From Phocaeicola fibrisolvens (lineage in GTDB: Bacteria > Bacteroidota > Bacteroidia > Bacteroidales > Bacteroidaceae), in contig NZ_JAOQJI010000020.1 in the NCBI RefSeq assembly GCF_025567125.1, positions 1-64,000 of the forward strand: a stretch of DNA of 64,000 bases. Direction: 5' to 3'. Each line of letters starts with the position of its first letter. Positions within the stretch are counted from its first letter, which is position 1. A model generated the notes under the pieces. That model did no database searches and had not been told where the DNA came from. It was given only the letters and a program-made list of their open reading frames with translations. The translations under genes were made by a program, and so were the position numbers. This document shows positions 33,483-42,930 of the stretch, piece after piece.

Positions 33483-35057
33483 TTATTCTACATTTAATAT
33501 CAGCACTTTACAAATCATCATGTTTTCATCTTTGAAGATTACAATCAACGGTTCATCTCCACACATGAAATAGACATTGCTGTCTTCATAGGTCTCTCCT
33601 TCCTTATTTACTTCTATAGATGTATTAGACTCATAAGGATTAGAGAAAGTTCTGAGTTCACATGAACCTATAGCGGCATTTTCTCCAAAGTAGTTCTTTA
33701 TATAAGGAGTAATTGTCACGAAGCTTCCTGCAGGCACTGAATAATTAAAGATGTAATTATTCTTATTTGCTTCATCAGCAAAATACAACTGACTGATAGC
33801 ATCCAACACATCCGGATTCATGATATTTCCGAGGCCCTGTGTGGCTTCTACGTCTCCTTCTCCATTTACATTGACTTTGACAGGAGCCACAGAAGAAGTC
33901 TGTGTACCTTCTTGTTCAAAAGACATAATCACATATTTGATGACATCTTCAGAAACATCCTTGCCTGAAGCATCCAATAACGTGTTGCGATCCGGCCAGG
34001 TTCCCTGATGAGAAATTTCATCATAATCTTTTTTAGGGAAGGCCAAAATGTATCCTTTTCTCTTAGCCCCACCATTTTCCTGGAAATCACTCAATGTCAG
34101 ATTTCCATGCTGGTCATCTTTACACTGATAGAACAAGTTCTCATCGATATTCATCCAGCCGTTCTCTTCACCCAAGCAACGGATTACATATTCATTGTTT
34201 TGAGCGAGTACATTAAATGACAGAGGGAAGAATTTTTTCTCTACATCTTCATCTCCTTCTGTCAAGGCTGCCTGCCAGTACTGACTTCCATCCAATGACA
34301 CCGTCCAGTTCCAGGCAGAACCAAGTCCATCTACCCGGATAACCCCTTCCGGCATTCCTGAATAGCAGACCGGCACATCATAATAGCGGTCACTGTTCTG
34401 TTCATAAAATCTTAGTACTCCTTCTTGTACTTCAGTCAGATAACCGTTGTTCAGCTGGACCGACAAATCAAACTTCTGGTTGGCTTTCACTTTTAAAGGT
34501 AAATCTATTGCCAGCCATTCCGGAGCATCTTTCAGTTCCCAGGCAAAATTGGTCACCACGGAAAAAGTTCCATTAATGACGTCATTGTTCACATACGACA
34601 ACGTAAGTTTATTCTCCGCATTATAGGCATTTCCATCCACATCCATCACGGCTAAATCCTTTCCAGTACGGATGTATCTGGCTATCACTTTTTCCTCATT
34701 ACCCATTATCAACGTAATGTCCACCGTCAGTTCATTCACCGACCACGCCTCATCTGAAATTGTGAGCGGTAAAGACACTTCTCCAGCTTCACCGGAAATA
34801 GAAGTCAGACCATTGGAGAACTTACACCACAAAGCGGAAGAAGTCACCTTCCAGTCCAGGTTTGCAGTAAAAGAAAGCGTATGCGCAGTTCCAGGAGTAA
34901 CAGCCTCCACAATCTCCTGTTCAGGGAATGACGGTGCCACGGCTTCTTCCTCATCGGAACAGGCCGCCATTGTACACATCAATGCAGCCAACAGACAGAA
35001 CCGCTTAAGTATAGATATATTTTTTATCACATTCATATCCAATAAGTAGATTAACAT
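33483..35057 (-). CDS. BACON-like (DUF5003-type) lipoprotein
   Basis: A 524-aa protein. Translation may start at 35036 (MNVIKN), which gives a better signal peptide ending MCTMAAC. The first part (about 50-130) resembles BACON (TANLDWKVTSSALWCKFSNG), with a similar second domain at about 140-235 (VVTNFAWELKDAPEWLAIDL). The C-terminal half contains DUF5003-like sequence (PVKVNVNGEGDVEATQGLGN). Probable surface binding protein, substrate unknown. Two bases separate it from the upstream gene. Confidence 0.75.
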   Translation of the reverse strand: MLIYLLDMNVIKNISILKRFCLLAALMCTMAACSDEEEAVAPSFPEQEIVEAVTPGTAHTLSFTANLDWKVTSSALWCKFSNGLTSISGEAGEVSLPLTISDEAWSVNELTVDITLIMGNEEKVIARYIRTGKDLAVMDVDGNAYNAENKLTLSYVNNDVINGTFSVVTNFAWELKDAPEWLAIDLPLKVKANQKFDLSVQLNNGYLTEVQEGVLRFYEQNSDRYYDVPVCYSGMPEGVIRVDGLGSAWNWTVSLDGSQYWQAALTEGDEDVEKKFFPLSFNVLAQNNEYVIRCLGEENGWMNIDENLFYQCKDDQHGNLTLSDFQENGGAKRKGYILAFPKKDYDEISHQGTWPDRNTLLDASGKDVSEDVIKYVIMSFEQEGTQTSSVAPVKVNVNGEGDVEATQGLGNIMNPDVLDAISQLYFADEANKNNYIFNYSVPAGSFVTITPYIKNYFGENAAIGSCELRTFSNPYESNTSIEVNKEGETYEDSNVYFMCGDEPLIVIFKDENMMICKVLILNVE

Positions 35058-35059
35058 TA

Positions 35060-35947
35060 TTAATACCCTTGTTTCTTCAGATAATCATATTCCTCTTTGG
35101 AAATCCATTCCACCACATTGGCATAAGTTCCTACGGTACCTACTCCGTTTACATAGAACGTCATGTATTGGAAGAAGAAGTTCTGACATACATTATAATA
35201 AGAGATTGCACCTGTGGCATTCATGACACGTAGCTTGTCGTCTCCGTGCCAACTTCCTTGAAAAGCTTCCACTGTAGAACCAACCACTTGCGGTTCCATC
35301 TCCAGAAGAGGCTGCAACGGATTGTCGGTATTAAACGAAACCTTAATGTCATACCCATCATACAAGAAATTCTTCAGAATAATACCGTTTTCTACTTCCG
35401 GGTCCTTCTCCGTAGTCAACAACCGCATTTCTGTAGTCTGCATATAATCGGTGAAGAAAGTAGAAGTAAGCACAGCATACCCGACAAACGTATTGATATC
35501 AAACGGGCAAACCTTGACCAACACTACTTTTGTATCGCGTCCATACAAATCCCAGATTTTATCTTTGTCGGCAGTCAGTCGCAACATGACCCCAATGGAA
35601 TCTGTATCTTCAAAATTATTATAATGTCCACGTATCTTGATGGAAGATGTCCGTTCTCCTGCTTTAATCGTCACATTGTTTGACTGAAGATCGTAATGCA
35701 CTCCTTCAATGGCATTACTTCCTTTGTCTACGACTTCAACAGAATAAGTACGATCATAATCGCAAGCTGTAGTCGCTGTTACCGGAATGTCATAATACGT
35801 ATCGTCGCTCTGTACGGCGATGGTCTGAAGCGTATCAGAGAACATCACATAATCCGGACCGCTATAGGTCGCATTTTCCTCACTACACCCAGCCATGACA
35901 GAGAGTGCAAAGAAAAGCATACCCCAATTTTTCAAAAGTCGTTTCAT
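35060..35947 (-). CDS. DUF4843/DUF4984-like lipoprotein
   Basis: A 295-aa lipoprotein (VMAGC, Cys about 21). SGPDYVMFSDTLQTI followed by DIPVTATTACDYDRTYSVEV resembles the Calx-beta-like N-terminus of the DUF4843/4984 proteins found after SusD genes. The C-terminal half is a second beta domain. Likely a SusE/F-position surface protein. Confidence 0.72.
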   Translation of the reverse strand: MKRLLKNWGMLFFALSVMAGCSEENATYSGPDYVMFSDTLQTIAVQSDDTYYDIPVTATTACDYDRTYSVEVVDKGSNAIEGVHYDLQSNNVTIKAGERTSSIKIRGHYNNFEDTDSIGVMLRLTADKDKIWDLYGRDTKVVLVKVCPFDINTFVGYAVLTSTFFTDYMQTTEMRLLTTEKDPEVENGIILKNFLYDGYDIKVSFNTDNPLQPLLEMEPQVVGSTVEAFQGSWHGDDKLRVMNATGAISYYNVCQNFFFQYMTFYVNGVGTVGTYANVVEWISKEEYDYLKKQGY

Positions 35948-35971
35948 GATTATTATCGAATGTTTAATAGA

Positions 35972-37495
35972 TTATTTGTTACTTTCATTAGGCGCAATTG
36001 CCGATCCCGGCAAATCCAATTCATGCTGTGGAATAGGCCATACAAACAGCGGATTGTTCGCATCTATCTTCAAGCTGCTTCCGTCGCTCACACTCTGTGT
36101 CTGAGGTGTACGTGTAAAACCTTTACCCCAACGCTTCAAGTCATTCAGACGGAATCCTTCCATATACAGTTCGCGAACCCGTTCGTTACTGATATTCTCC
36201 AGCCAGTTGTCTTCTGTCAGGTTCAAGGAAGAAGAACCTTCCGATGAGATACGGGCCTTACGCAAAGTTTGTACATCCGTCATCGCCTTGTCAAACTGTT
36301 TCTTACGACAGTAAGCCTCTGCACGTATCAGATACTGTTCAGACAAGCGGAACACTTTCGGCATGCTCACATGAAGAATGTTGTAGTTGTTGATGAAATC
36401 CTGATTACCGTGATACTTGATAAGCAACGGCCAGGTCAAGCCATGACTATATCCGGTAGTTGTCGTTCCGAAGAAAGCATTATAACGCAAATCTCCTGTC
36501 TGGTACAGAGAAAGTGCCGCACTTCCCGGCACATAATCCGGACGATAAGTTGAAAAGTCATAATTCAAGAACACCTGTCCAAGCTTACCGCCATAAGAAG
36601 TATTGGTGAACCCTACTTTCCAGATAATTTCTGTAGCCTGATCATATTGCCACATGTAGTCGTAATAAGAATAGTTCCCGGTATAAACGGTATTTGCATC
36701 CGAGAGCAAGAACTTATTGCTGTCTATCACCTTGGAAGCCGCTTCAATGGCATTGTCCCAATCCTGCATATACAAATATACACGTGCATACAGCGCCTGC
36801 ACTGTATAGTAAGTGAAGTAAGGCGTATTGTAAAGATTAGCCGCATCTTCATCCTGATCCGAATCAAGAGCTTCTGCAGCCTTTGCCAGATCATTCAACA
36901 CAAACTGATAGGAATCGTATAAAGAAGCACGCTTCATCTCTCCCGGATTGGAGTAGCTTGAAACAAGTACCACACCTAGTTCATCCTTTGCGGTAGCCGG
37001 GTCGTATGCCTTGCAGAAACATTTAATCAGTTCAGAATAGGCTAACGCACGGGCAAAGTAGACTTCTCCTTTAAATCCCTGCAAACGGTCATACGCATCG
37101 TCATCCACCAAGGTATTTTCCCATTTTGCGATTTGCTCAAAGAAGAAATTGCAGTCACCAATCACTTTATAAAGCGTACCATACACCGCTTCTATATCCG
37201 AGTTGGTCGGATTGATGTTCCAACGCCATATATCTCCGTACGTATTTGAATATCCGTTCACGGCATACACCAGATCGGCCTGGATATCAGGCAACAGTGT
37301 CAGGTTTCCACTATAAAGATACTGGCTCTTGTAGTCTGCATAGATACCTACTACCGCCTGATTTGCTTCTTCCACGGTAGTAATCGCATGGTCGGCAAGG
37401 ATGGCATGAGTTGGTTCCTTATCCAAGCAGGAGGTTGAAAGCAGTGCTGTCGCAACACCTAATAAATATATTCTAATATTTCTCATTGTCTTCAT
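35972..37495 (-). CDS. SusD/RagB-family surface binding lipoprotein
   Basis: A 507-aa SusD-like lid protein. The lipobox is ALLSTSC (Cys about 23). TPR-type helices carry the RagB-like start EPTHAILADHAITTVEEANQ; the C-terminal domain has SNERVRELYMEGFRLNDLKR and ends LPGSAIAPNESNK. It works with the SusC protein encoded 6 bp upstream, capturing ligand outside the outer membrane. Confidence 0.95.
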   Translation of the reverse strand: MKTMRNIRIYLLGVATALLSTSCLDKEPTHAILADHAITTVEEANQAVVGIYADYKSQYLYSGNLTLLPDIQADLVYAVNGYSNTYGDIWRWNINPTNSDIEAVYGTLYKVIGDCNFFFEQIAKWENTLVDDDAYDRLQGFKGEVYFARALAYSELIKCFCKAYDPATAKDELGVVLVSSYSNPGEMKRASLYDSYQFVLNDLAKAAEALDSDQDEDAANLYNTPYFTYYTVQALYARVYLYMQDWDNAIEAASKVIDSNKFLLSDANTVYTGNYSYYDYMWQYDQATEIIWKVGFTNTSYGGKLGQVFLNYDFSTYRPDYVPGSAALSLYQTGDLRYNAFFGTTTTGYSHGLTWPLLIKYHGNQDFINNYNILHVSMPKVFRLSEQYLIRAEAYCRKKQFDKAMTDVQTLRKARISSEGSSSLNLTEDNWLENISNERVRELYMEGFRLNDLKRWGKGFTRTPQTQSVSDGSSLKIDANNPLFVWPIPQHELDLPGSAIAPNESNK

Positions 37496-37501
37496 CTTTT
37501 T

Positions 37502-40435
37502 TTAAAAGTTCAACTCCACACCCAAGGTAAACTGACGTGTCATAGGGTATTGTGCCCGGTATATATTTGAGCTGACCTCAGGGTCAAGACCGGTAAACTT
37601 CGTAAATGTCAGCAGGTTCTGTCCTTGAACAAAAATCCGGGCTGCATCAAAGAAGTGTGTTTTTCCCAACAAGCTGTTAGGGAAATTATAGGCAATCATC
37701 AGATTCTTCAGACGCAGGAAAGACGCATTTTCAAGATAATGGGTATCAAACTGCGGAGTCACTCCATGTCTTGGAATATCTGTCACGTCACCTGGTTCCT
37801 TCCAGCGATTATACAGCAAGCGTCTGGACTGATTATAGGAAGTATAAAGTCCGTTACTTTCATCCATCAGACGGTCGTTGTTGTATACCCAACGGTCGGC
37901 CATCCAGCTGAACTGAGCAGAAAGAGTAATCCCCTTCCACGAAAGATTGGTTCCAAAACCTCCCTGCCAAGGAGCCACAAAACTCTTGCCTTCAATCAGC
38001 ACACGGTTTTCTTCACTGAAGACATTTGTGATTTCTCCATCCTTTGTATACCACAATGCATCTCCATTGGCCGGATTGACACCTGCATAACGTACCATAT
38101 AGAAATTCGACACATCGTGTCCCACCGCATACATGTTGACATTACTGTCTACATACTGGTCTATACCATTGTAAAGTTCCGTCAGTTTATTTTTGTTGAA
38201 CGAAGCATTGGCAAACACGTTCCATGTGAAATTCTTGGTATGGATAAGGTCGGCATCTACCGACAGTTCAATACCACGGTTCACCATTGCACCCACGTTG
38301 TCCCAATAAGAGCCATAACCTCCGTCGGCATAGCTTACAGGTACCTGCATCAGCATGTCGGTAGTAAGCTTGTTATAGAATTCTGCCGTAAAGTTCACAC
38401 GATTGAAGAATCCTAAGCGAAGTCCGATGTTGGTTGTCCACAGTTTTTCCCATGTCAGATTCTCATTTCCACGCTGTGAAGGAGTAAGACCGGTCTCACC
38501 CATATAATTGGAATCTCCTGTCACCAAAGCCAGATGTTCATAGTTGGAAATAGAAGAGTTACCGGAGGTACCCGTACTAAAAGTCAACTGCCCGTTCGTC
38601 AGCCAGTCATATTTCTTAAAGAAATCTTCCTTCTTGAAATCCCACATCAGTCCGACAGACCAGAATCCTGCCCAACGGTTATCCTTACCAAAACGGGAAG
38701 AAGCGTCTGCACGAATAGAGAAATCAGCATAATACTTGCTGTCATAATTGTATTCAGCTCTTCCAAAGAAAGAAAGGAAGCCATAATCAGTGGTCGAATC
38801 CATCCATGTCGTAGCGTACGAGCCGGCAGAAAGATTGGTCAAGGCATCGTTGGTCTGACCGTCGGCTACCACCTGGAAAGTTTCATAATGATAATTTACT
38901 CCTTCCTGTCCAATCATAAAATTAAAATCATGCTTGTTGTCTCGGTTGAAATGATAGTTGGCCGTATTCGTAATGGTCAATGTCAATCCATCGGTAGAGG
39001 CTCTACCTGCAGAACCTGAGTTATTATTCAAAATATAACTCGGGAACGACTGCATGAAAGTAGTGGAGTGTGAATAATCCGCACCGAACTGTGAACGAAT
39101 GGTCAGCCCTTCAATCGGAGTAATTTCCGCATAAAGAGAAGAAATAACTTTGTAGACCTTATGTTTCACCGGATTATTCTCCATCCATTCAATCGGATTC
39201 TGTCCTGTCCCAGTCCATTCACCCTCATTCTGTGAAGCCAATGTTCCATCCGCATTATACGGATTCCAATAAGGAAGCATGAAATGAGAAGCCGAAATCG
39301 GCGCATACAAAGTATATTCTCCGTCCTCAGCCTGTTCCATCTCTTCATAGGCCAGCAACGTGTTGGTACCCAGTTTCAGCCAGTCCTTTGCCCGGTTTTC
39401 CACGTTGGCACGAAGGTTATAACGGCTGAATGAGGAGCCAATTGTAATACCATCCTGATCAAAGAAGCCCCCTGATACATAATAATTGGTTTTCTCTGTG
39501 GCTCCATTGACAGACAGCTCGTAACTCTGTGAAGGGGCATTGTTATTAAACACCTCATCCATCCAGTTTACATCAATATCCTTTACCTTATTATAAAAGT
39601 CATCTCCAAGATCCAATCCGATTTCCTTTTCATACTGAATACGCTCTGCAGTATTCATCAGGTTCCAGTTGTTTCCAGCCAACTGAGAGAATCCCCACTG
39701 TCCACGGAAAGTAACTTTTGCATTACCTATATCACGTCCGCGCTTCGTCGTAATCACTACCACACCGTTGGCTGCACGTGCTCCATAAATAGAAGTGGAA
39801 GAAGCGTCCTTCAACACAGAAATACTCTCTATATCACTAGGGTTCAATGCATTGAAACTGGAAGATTCGATAGGTACCCCATCCAGGATAAAAAGCGGAG
39901 TCGTTCCTGAATTGATAGAGTTTGTACCACGAATCTGGAAAGTTGCTGCTCGGCTAGGTTCACCGGAAGCTGCAATGACAGTCAAACCTGGAGTTTGTCC
40001 CTGTAATGCCTGATCGAAACTGGCTGTAGGAACATTTTCCAACTTTTCACTCTTCACGGTAGACACAGAACCCGCAATGGTTCCCTTTTTACGAACACCG
40101 TATGCCACGACCACCACGTCGTCCATCATCTGTGAATCGTCTGTCATAACCACATTCAGTATGCCTGTCTTAGCATTCACCTTCAGTTCCTGCGTTTGCA
40201 TACCGATATAAGAGAAGACCAAAGTAGCTTCGCCACCCTGAATCTGCAGCTCATAGTTACCGTCAATGTCAGTAACCACACCATTAGTAGTTCCTTTTTG
40301 CAGAATAGATACTCCAATCAACGGTTCATTGTCGGTTTTCGACACGACATTACCCTTCACCCTATACGACTGGGCCAAGACTGATTGAACACTTAATACA
40401 GCAAAAAAGAGTAACCAAAGACTAAATCTTTTCAT
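37502..40435 (-). CDS. SusC/RagA-family TonB-dependent transporter
   Basis: A 977-aa outer-membrane transporter. A signal peptide is followed by a carboxypeptidase-regulatory-like domain (YRVKGNVVSKTDNEPLIGVS), a TonB-box-like DDVVVVAYGVRKKGT, the plug (IESISVLKDASSTSIYGARA) and a barrel ending FTLGVELNF. First gene of the nine-gene operon. The imported ligand is unknown; the neighbouring protease suggests peptides or glycopeptides. Confidence 0.95.
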   Translation of the reverse strand: MKRFSLWLLFFAVLSVQSVLAQSYRVKGNVVSKTDNEPLIGVSILQKGTTNGVVTDIDGNYELQIQGGEATLVFSYIGMQTQELKVNAKTGILNVVMTDDSQMMDDVVVVAYGVRKKGTIAGSVSTVKSEKLENVPTASFDQALQGQTPGLTVIAASGEPSRAATFQIRGTNSINSGTTPLFILDGVPIESSSFNALNPSDIESISVLKDASSTSIYGARAANGVVVITTKRGRDIGNAKVTFRGQWGFSQLAGNNWNLMNTAERIQYEKEIGLDLGDDFYNKVKDIDVNWMDEVFNNNAPSQSYELSVNGATEKTNYYVSGGFFDQDGITIGSSFSRYNLRANVENRAKDWLKLGTNTLLAYEEMEQAEDGEYTLYAPISASHFMLPYWNPYNADGTLASQNEGEWTGTGQNPIEWMENNPVKHKVYKVISSLYAEITPIEGLTIRSQFGADYSHSTTFMQSFPSYILNNNSGSAGRASTDGLTLTITNTANYHFNRDNKHDFNFMIGQEGVNYHYETFQVVADGQTNDALTNLSAGSYATTWMDSTTDYGFLSFFGRAEYNYDSKYYADFSIRADASSRFGKDNRWAGFWSVGLMWDFKKEDFFKKYDWLTNGQLTFSTGTSGNSSISNYEHLALVTGDSNYMGETGLTPSQRGNENLTWEKLWTTNIGLRLGFFNRVNFTAEFYNKLTTDMLMQVPVSYADGGYGSYWDNVGAMVNRGIELSVDADLIHTKNFTWNVFANASFNKNKLTELYNGIDQYVDSNVNMYAVGHDVSNFYMVRYAGVNPANGDALWYTKDGEITNVFSEENRVLIEGKSFVAPWQGGFGTNLSWKGITLSAQFSWMADRWVYNNDRLMDESNGLYTSYNQSRRLLYNRWKEPGDVTDIPRHGVTPQFDTHYLENASFLRLKNLMIAYNFPNSLLGKTHFFDAARIFVQGQNLLTFTKFTGLDPEVSSNIYRAQYPMTRQFTLGVELNF

Positions 40436-40907
40436 CTTTTGTCTGTAAAATAAAAATTAATGATTAAATAAAAAAAAATTTCGACCACACATCAACAATC
40501 TATCCCGCTTCGTCACACGACGAAACCGGACAAAATTATCTTCCATTCACAATCCGTGAATGTGCTTAAACATAAATCAGAAAATACAAAATCAGGAAAG
40601 TCCCACCTTTCTATCTACTCCTTTCAGAAAGAATCACGTGACTTTACATTACGAAATACCCAATCCCGATTGCTAATACCTATAATCATACAAAATGAAT
40701 ATATATTCATGAACCCTATTTACTCTCTAATAAATCTGATTGCAAAAGTACACAAAAACTATAATATGACATATTTTTATCCATCTTATTTTATCAGCTA
40801 TAAGACTTTAATCAAATAAATATTAAAACAAGCGGAATTTTTACTCATAATAACCTCTTAAGTGTACGTATCTCTTCAAATGTCTACAAAGCGCCGAAGC
40901 CTTTTTC
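40436..40907. promoter_or_regulatory. Long leader region of the SusC operon
   Basis: No gene is supported. A minus-strand TACTTTTG (40743-40750) is a possible -7 box, giving a leader near 300 nt. No TTTG at the ideal distance. No regulator, sigma/anti-sigma pair or hybrid two-component gene is adjacent to this operon, so its control is not visible here. Confidence 0.35.
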
Positions 40908-40915
40908 TATATTTG
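40908..40915 (+). promoter_or_regulatory. -7 box upstream of the HU-like gene
   Basis: TATATTTG fits TAnnTTTG. The three 22-bp repeats lie between this box and the gene, hence inside the transcript leader. Confidence 0.45.
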
Positions 40916-40944
40916 CCTTGTAGCATAATAGATTTCGCTCATGT

Positions 40945-41003
40945 GAACCGTATGTTTTCCCAAGCAGAAACCTACGTTTCCACCATACGAAACTTACGTT
41001 TTC
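40945..41003. repeat. Three palindromic units at exact 22-bp period
   Basis: GAACCGTATGTTTTCC (40945), GAAACCTACGTTTCC (40967) and GAAACTTACGTTTTC (40989) start exactly 22 bp apart. Each is close to the palindrome GAAAC-N-TACGTTTC. The design matches the 419-570 array but the cores differ. Located 44 bp before the HU-like start. Confidence 0.75.
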
Positions 41004-41046
41004 AGCAGCAGAGACATAAATATTAACTATAAATCATCTAAAAAAC

Positions 41047-41673
41047 ATGGAAGCATTATACGATTTTCTTCCCGTACCCGGTACAAAAAGTGATGCACAG
41101 AATCCGAAACTTTACCCGAAGCTCGTAACCAGAGGGGCTGTACCCTTCAGTGAAATCATCAGACAAATAGCCCGCTCTTCCGGCTTCAAGGAAGGAACTG
41201 TCATCGGAGTCATGGAAGAAATAGAAAGATGGACTGCTTATTATATTTCCAAAGGGGAATGTGTAGAAATAGGACACATGGCATACGCTGTAGCCAACCT
41301 GAAAGCAGAAAAAGAAATCACGGATGAAGGAGAAATACATGCACAGAACATCCGTTTTAACAAAGTACGGTTCCGCACGGCCAAAAGTTTCAATCAAAGA
41401 TGCAGAGGACAACAACTGACACGGGCCAAGGCTGCATGGAAGTTCAAGCAAAGTTCCACCCGCTACACAGAAGCAGAACGCCTCAGCCTCTTGAGGGATT
41501 ATTTGAAACAGCATCCGTTCATTACACGTACGGAATATGGCAACCTGACCGGACTGCAAAAATCAAAAGCATGGAAAGATTTGAACAACTGGCTGAAGAA
41601 CAAAGTTCTGGAAAGTCAAGGGAAGGCCCCGCATAAAATTTATGTACTTCCCTGTGACAACCTCATACGCTAA
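41047..41673 (+). CDS. HU-like DNA-binding protein with C-terminal extension (HU-HIG)
   Basis: A 208-aa protein. The first 120 or so residues fit the Bacteroidota HU-like family: GAVPFSEIIRQIARSSGFKE, then ERWTAYYISKGECVEIGHMA and a beta region with VRFRTAKSF. The C-terminal part (about 145-205, LKQHPFITRTEYGNLTGLQK) resembles a small winged-helix module. Such long HU forms occur next to polysaccharide and PUL loci. Three 22-bp repeats precede it and could be its own sites; this is an inference. Confidence 0.82.
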   Translation: MEALYDFLPVPGTKSDAQNPKLYPKLVTRGAVPFSEIIRQIARSSGFKEGTVIGVMEEIERWTAYYISKGECVEIGHMAYAVANLKAEKEITDEGEIHAQNIRFNKVRFRTAKSFNQRCRGQQLTRAKAAWKFKQSSTRYTEAERLSLLRDYLKQHPFITRTEYGNLTGLQKSKAWKDLNNWLKNKVLESQGKAPHKIYVLPCDNLIR

Positions 41674-41692
41674 CACTTTGTTCAAAGAGACA

Positions 41693-42295
41693 TCACTCTA
41701 TCTGCATGGTCTGCATCTGTTGCTTTGTGACACCAAACTTCCGACCATAACGTGTCCAGTAATAGGTGGAGGCCATCAGAAACAGTCTCTTGGACAACGG
41801 CATGGTCATTTGAAACAGCCGGTAATTTCCGTTGCCCACCGACCGGGCCAGTTTCCGGATGCTCCACACGGCCCACGGCTTAAACGGAGTCCGCAAAATG
41901 GCCTCACCACTACCCAGCATCAGGATGGAACCCATCTCATAATCACACTGACGACAGAAAAGCTTCATCATACTGACTGCTACGTCGCTCTGCTGGTATT
42001 CCAAAAAACCGCAATTAATAAGCAGAGACACAACAGGCTTCTTACAGGGAGGATTCTTTTCCAGAAACTTTAAAAAACCAAGAAATCCCACTGGAAGAGC
42101 ATCTGCATAAAGCGGAAAGACGAACAACACATCCGTATAATCTTTCATCCTGCGACACAAGTCTTCATGATTGTTTCTGGATAACACAAAATAATCACAT
42201 TCTGCCGGACAATACCGGGCAAATATCTCAGCATAATGCCGTGAATTTGATTTCGGAGCCCGTGGACTCCCATTTACCATCATTACTTTCCCCAT
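41693..42295 (-). CDS. Flavodoxin-fold protein, second of a pair
   Basis: A 200-aa protein with flavodoxin-like VMMVNGSPRAPKSNSRHY (FMN phosphate loop, about 4-21), then VLFVFPLYADALPVGF (about 55-70) and SLLINCGFLEYQQ. Its start overlaps the end of the first flavodoxin-like gene by 13 nt, so they are coupled and may act as a heterodimer. Substrate unknown. Confidence 0.78.
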   Translation of the reverse strand: MGKVMMVNGSPRAPKSNSRHYAEIFARYCPAECDYFVLSRNNHEDLCRRMKDYTDVLFVFPLYADALPVGFLGFLKFLEKNPPCKKPVVSLLINCGFLEYQQSDVAVSMMKLFCRQCDYEMGSILMLGSGEAILRTPFKPWAVWSIRKLARSVGNGNYRLFQMTMPLSKRLFLMASTYYWTRYGRKFGVTKQQMQTMQIE

Positions 42296-42795
42296 TGCTC
42301 AATAATTTTTTTCACCCTATCGGCAACCTTGGTTTCTTCTACAAACAAAACCTCGTAACTCTCAAAACTCATGTTGTGCGCATTTCGGGCAACCAGCCTT
42401 CGAAAAATATCCTCTTCTTCCGAAGACATACATCCATAGGCCAAAATAGTGGCTTTTTTCATCGATACTGCGCGCTGCACATGGTGTGTCTCCCCCTTAA
42501 AGATACGCAAGAATGCCTGCTGGACAGGAATTGCACGTTCCAGCATGGTCTTCATCACCGTATCATATCCTCCATATTTGACACGGCTGACATAAAGAAG
42601 TTCCTCACTTTGGGCTATATACGGATATACTGTCGTGGCATCATCACGAATCACACAACGTCCTGGCGTTTTTGTCCAGCACCCGAAACATCCCATGCAG
42701 TTCGCAATCTTCAATGAGGACAAATCAATGTATTTCATACGTGCATCATCACGCAATGTGACCTCCAGTGGCCTATCGCTCATAATTAATCTCAT
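42283..42795 (-). CDS. NADPH-dependent FMN reductase-like protein, first of a pair
   Basis: A 170-aa protein. IANCMGCFGCWTKTPGRCVI (about 31-50) is the Cys-rich motif of iron-sulfur-flavoprotein-like reductases. It is followed by IRDDATTVYPYIAQSEELLY and by YGGYDTVMKTMLER, typical of the family. The N-terminal phosphate-binding loop seen in most flavodoxins is absent, so FMN binding may depend on the partner. Confidence 0.75.
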   Translation of the reverse strand: MRLIMSDRPLEVTLRDDARMKYIDLSSLKIANCMGCFGCWTKTPGRCVIRDDATTVYPYIAQSEELLYVSRVKYGGYDTVMKTMLERAIPVQQAFLRIFKGETHHVQRAVSMKKATILAYGCMSSEEEDIFRRLVARNAHNMSFESYEVLFVEETKVADRVKKIIEQWGK

Positions 42796-42831
42796 TTACC
42801 TTACTCTTTTGTCTTTAAATATTCTGATAAA

Positions 42832-42867
42832 AGTATCCCCCAACTTTCTTAAAGGCCGGGGGATACT
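42832..42867 (-). terminator. Terminator of the fucose operon
   Basis: AGTATCCCCC (42832-42841) and GGGGGATACT (42858-42867) are perfect 10-bp arms. On the minus strand the stem is followed by TTTATC. It lies 64 bp past the last gene. Confidence 0.8.
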
Positions 42868-42930
42868 CTACTAAAGAACAAGCCAAAAAGGCTAATGGTT
42901 CAATGGATTAGGAATAAAACAAAGTGTTCA

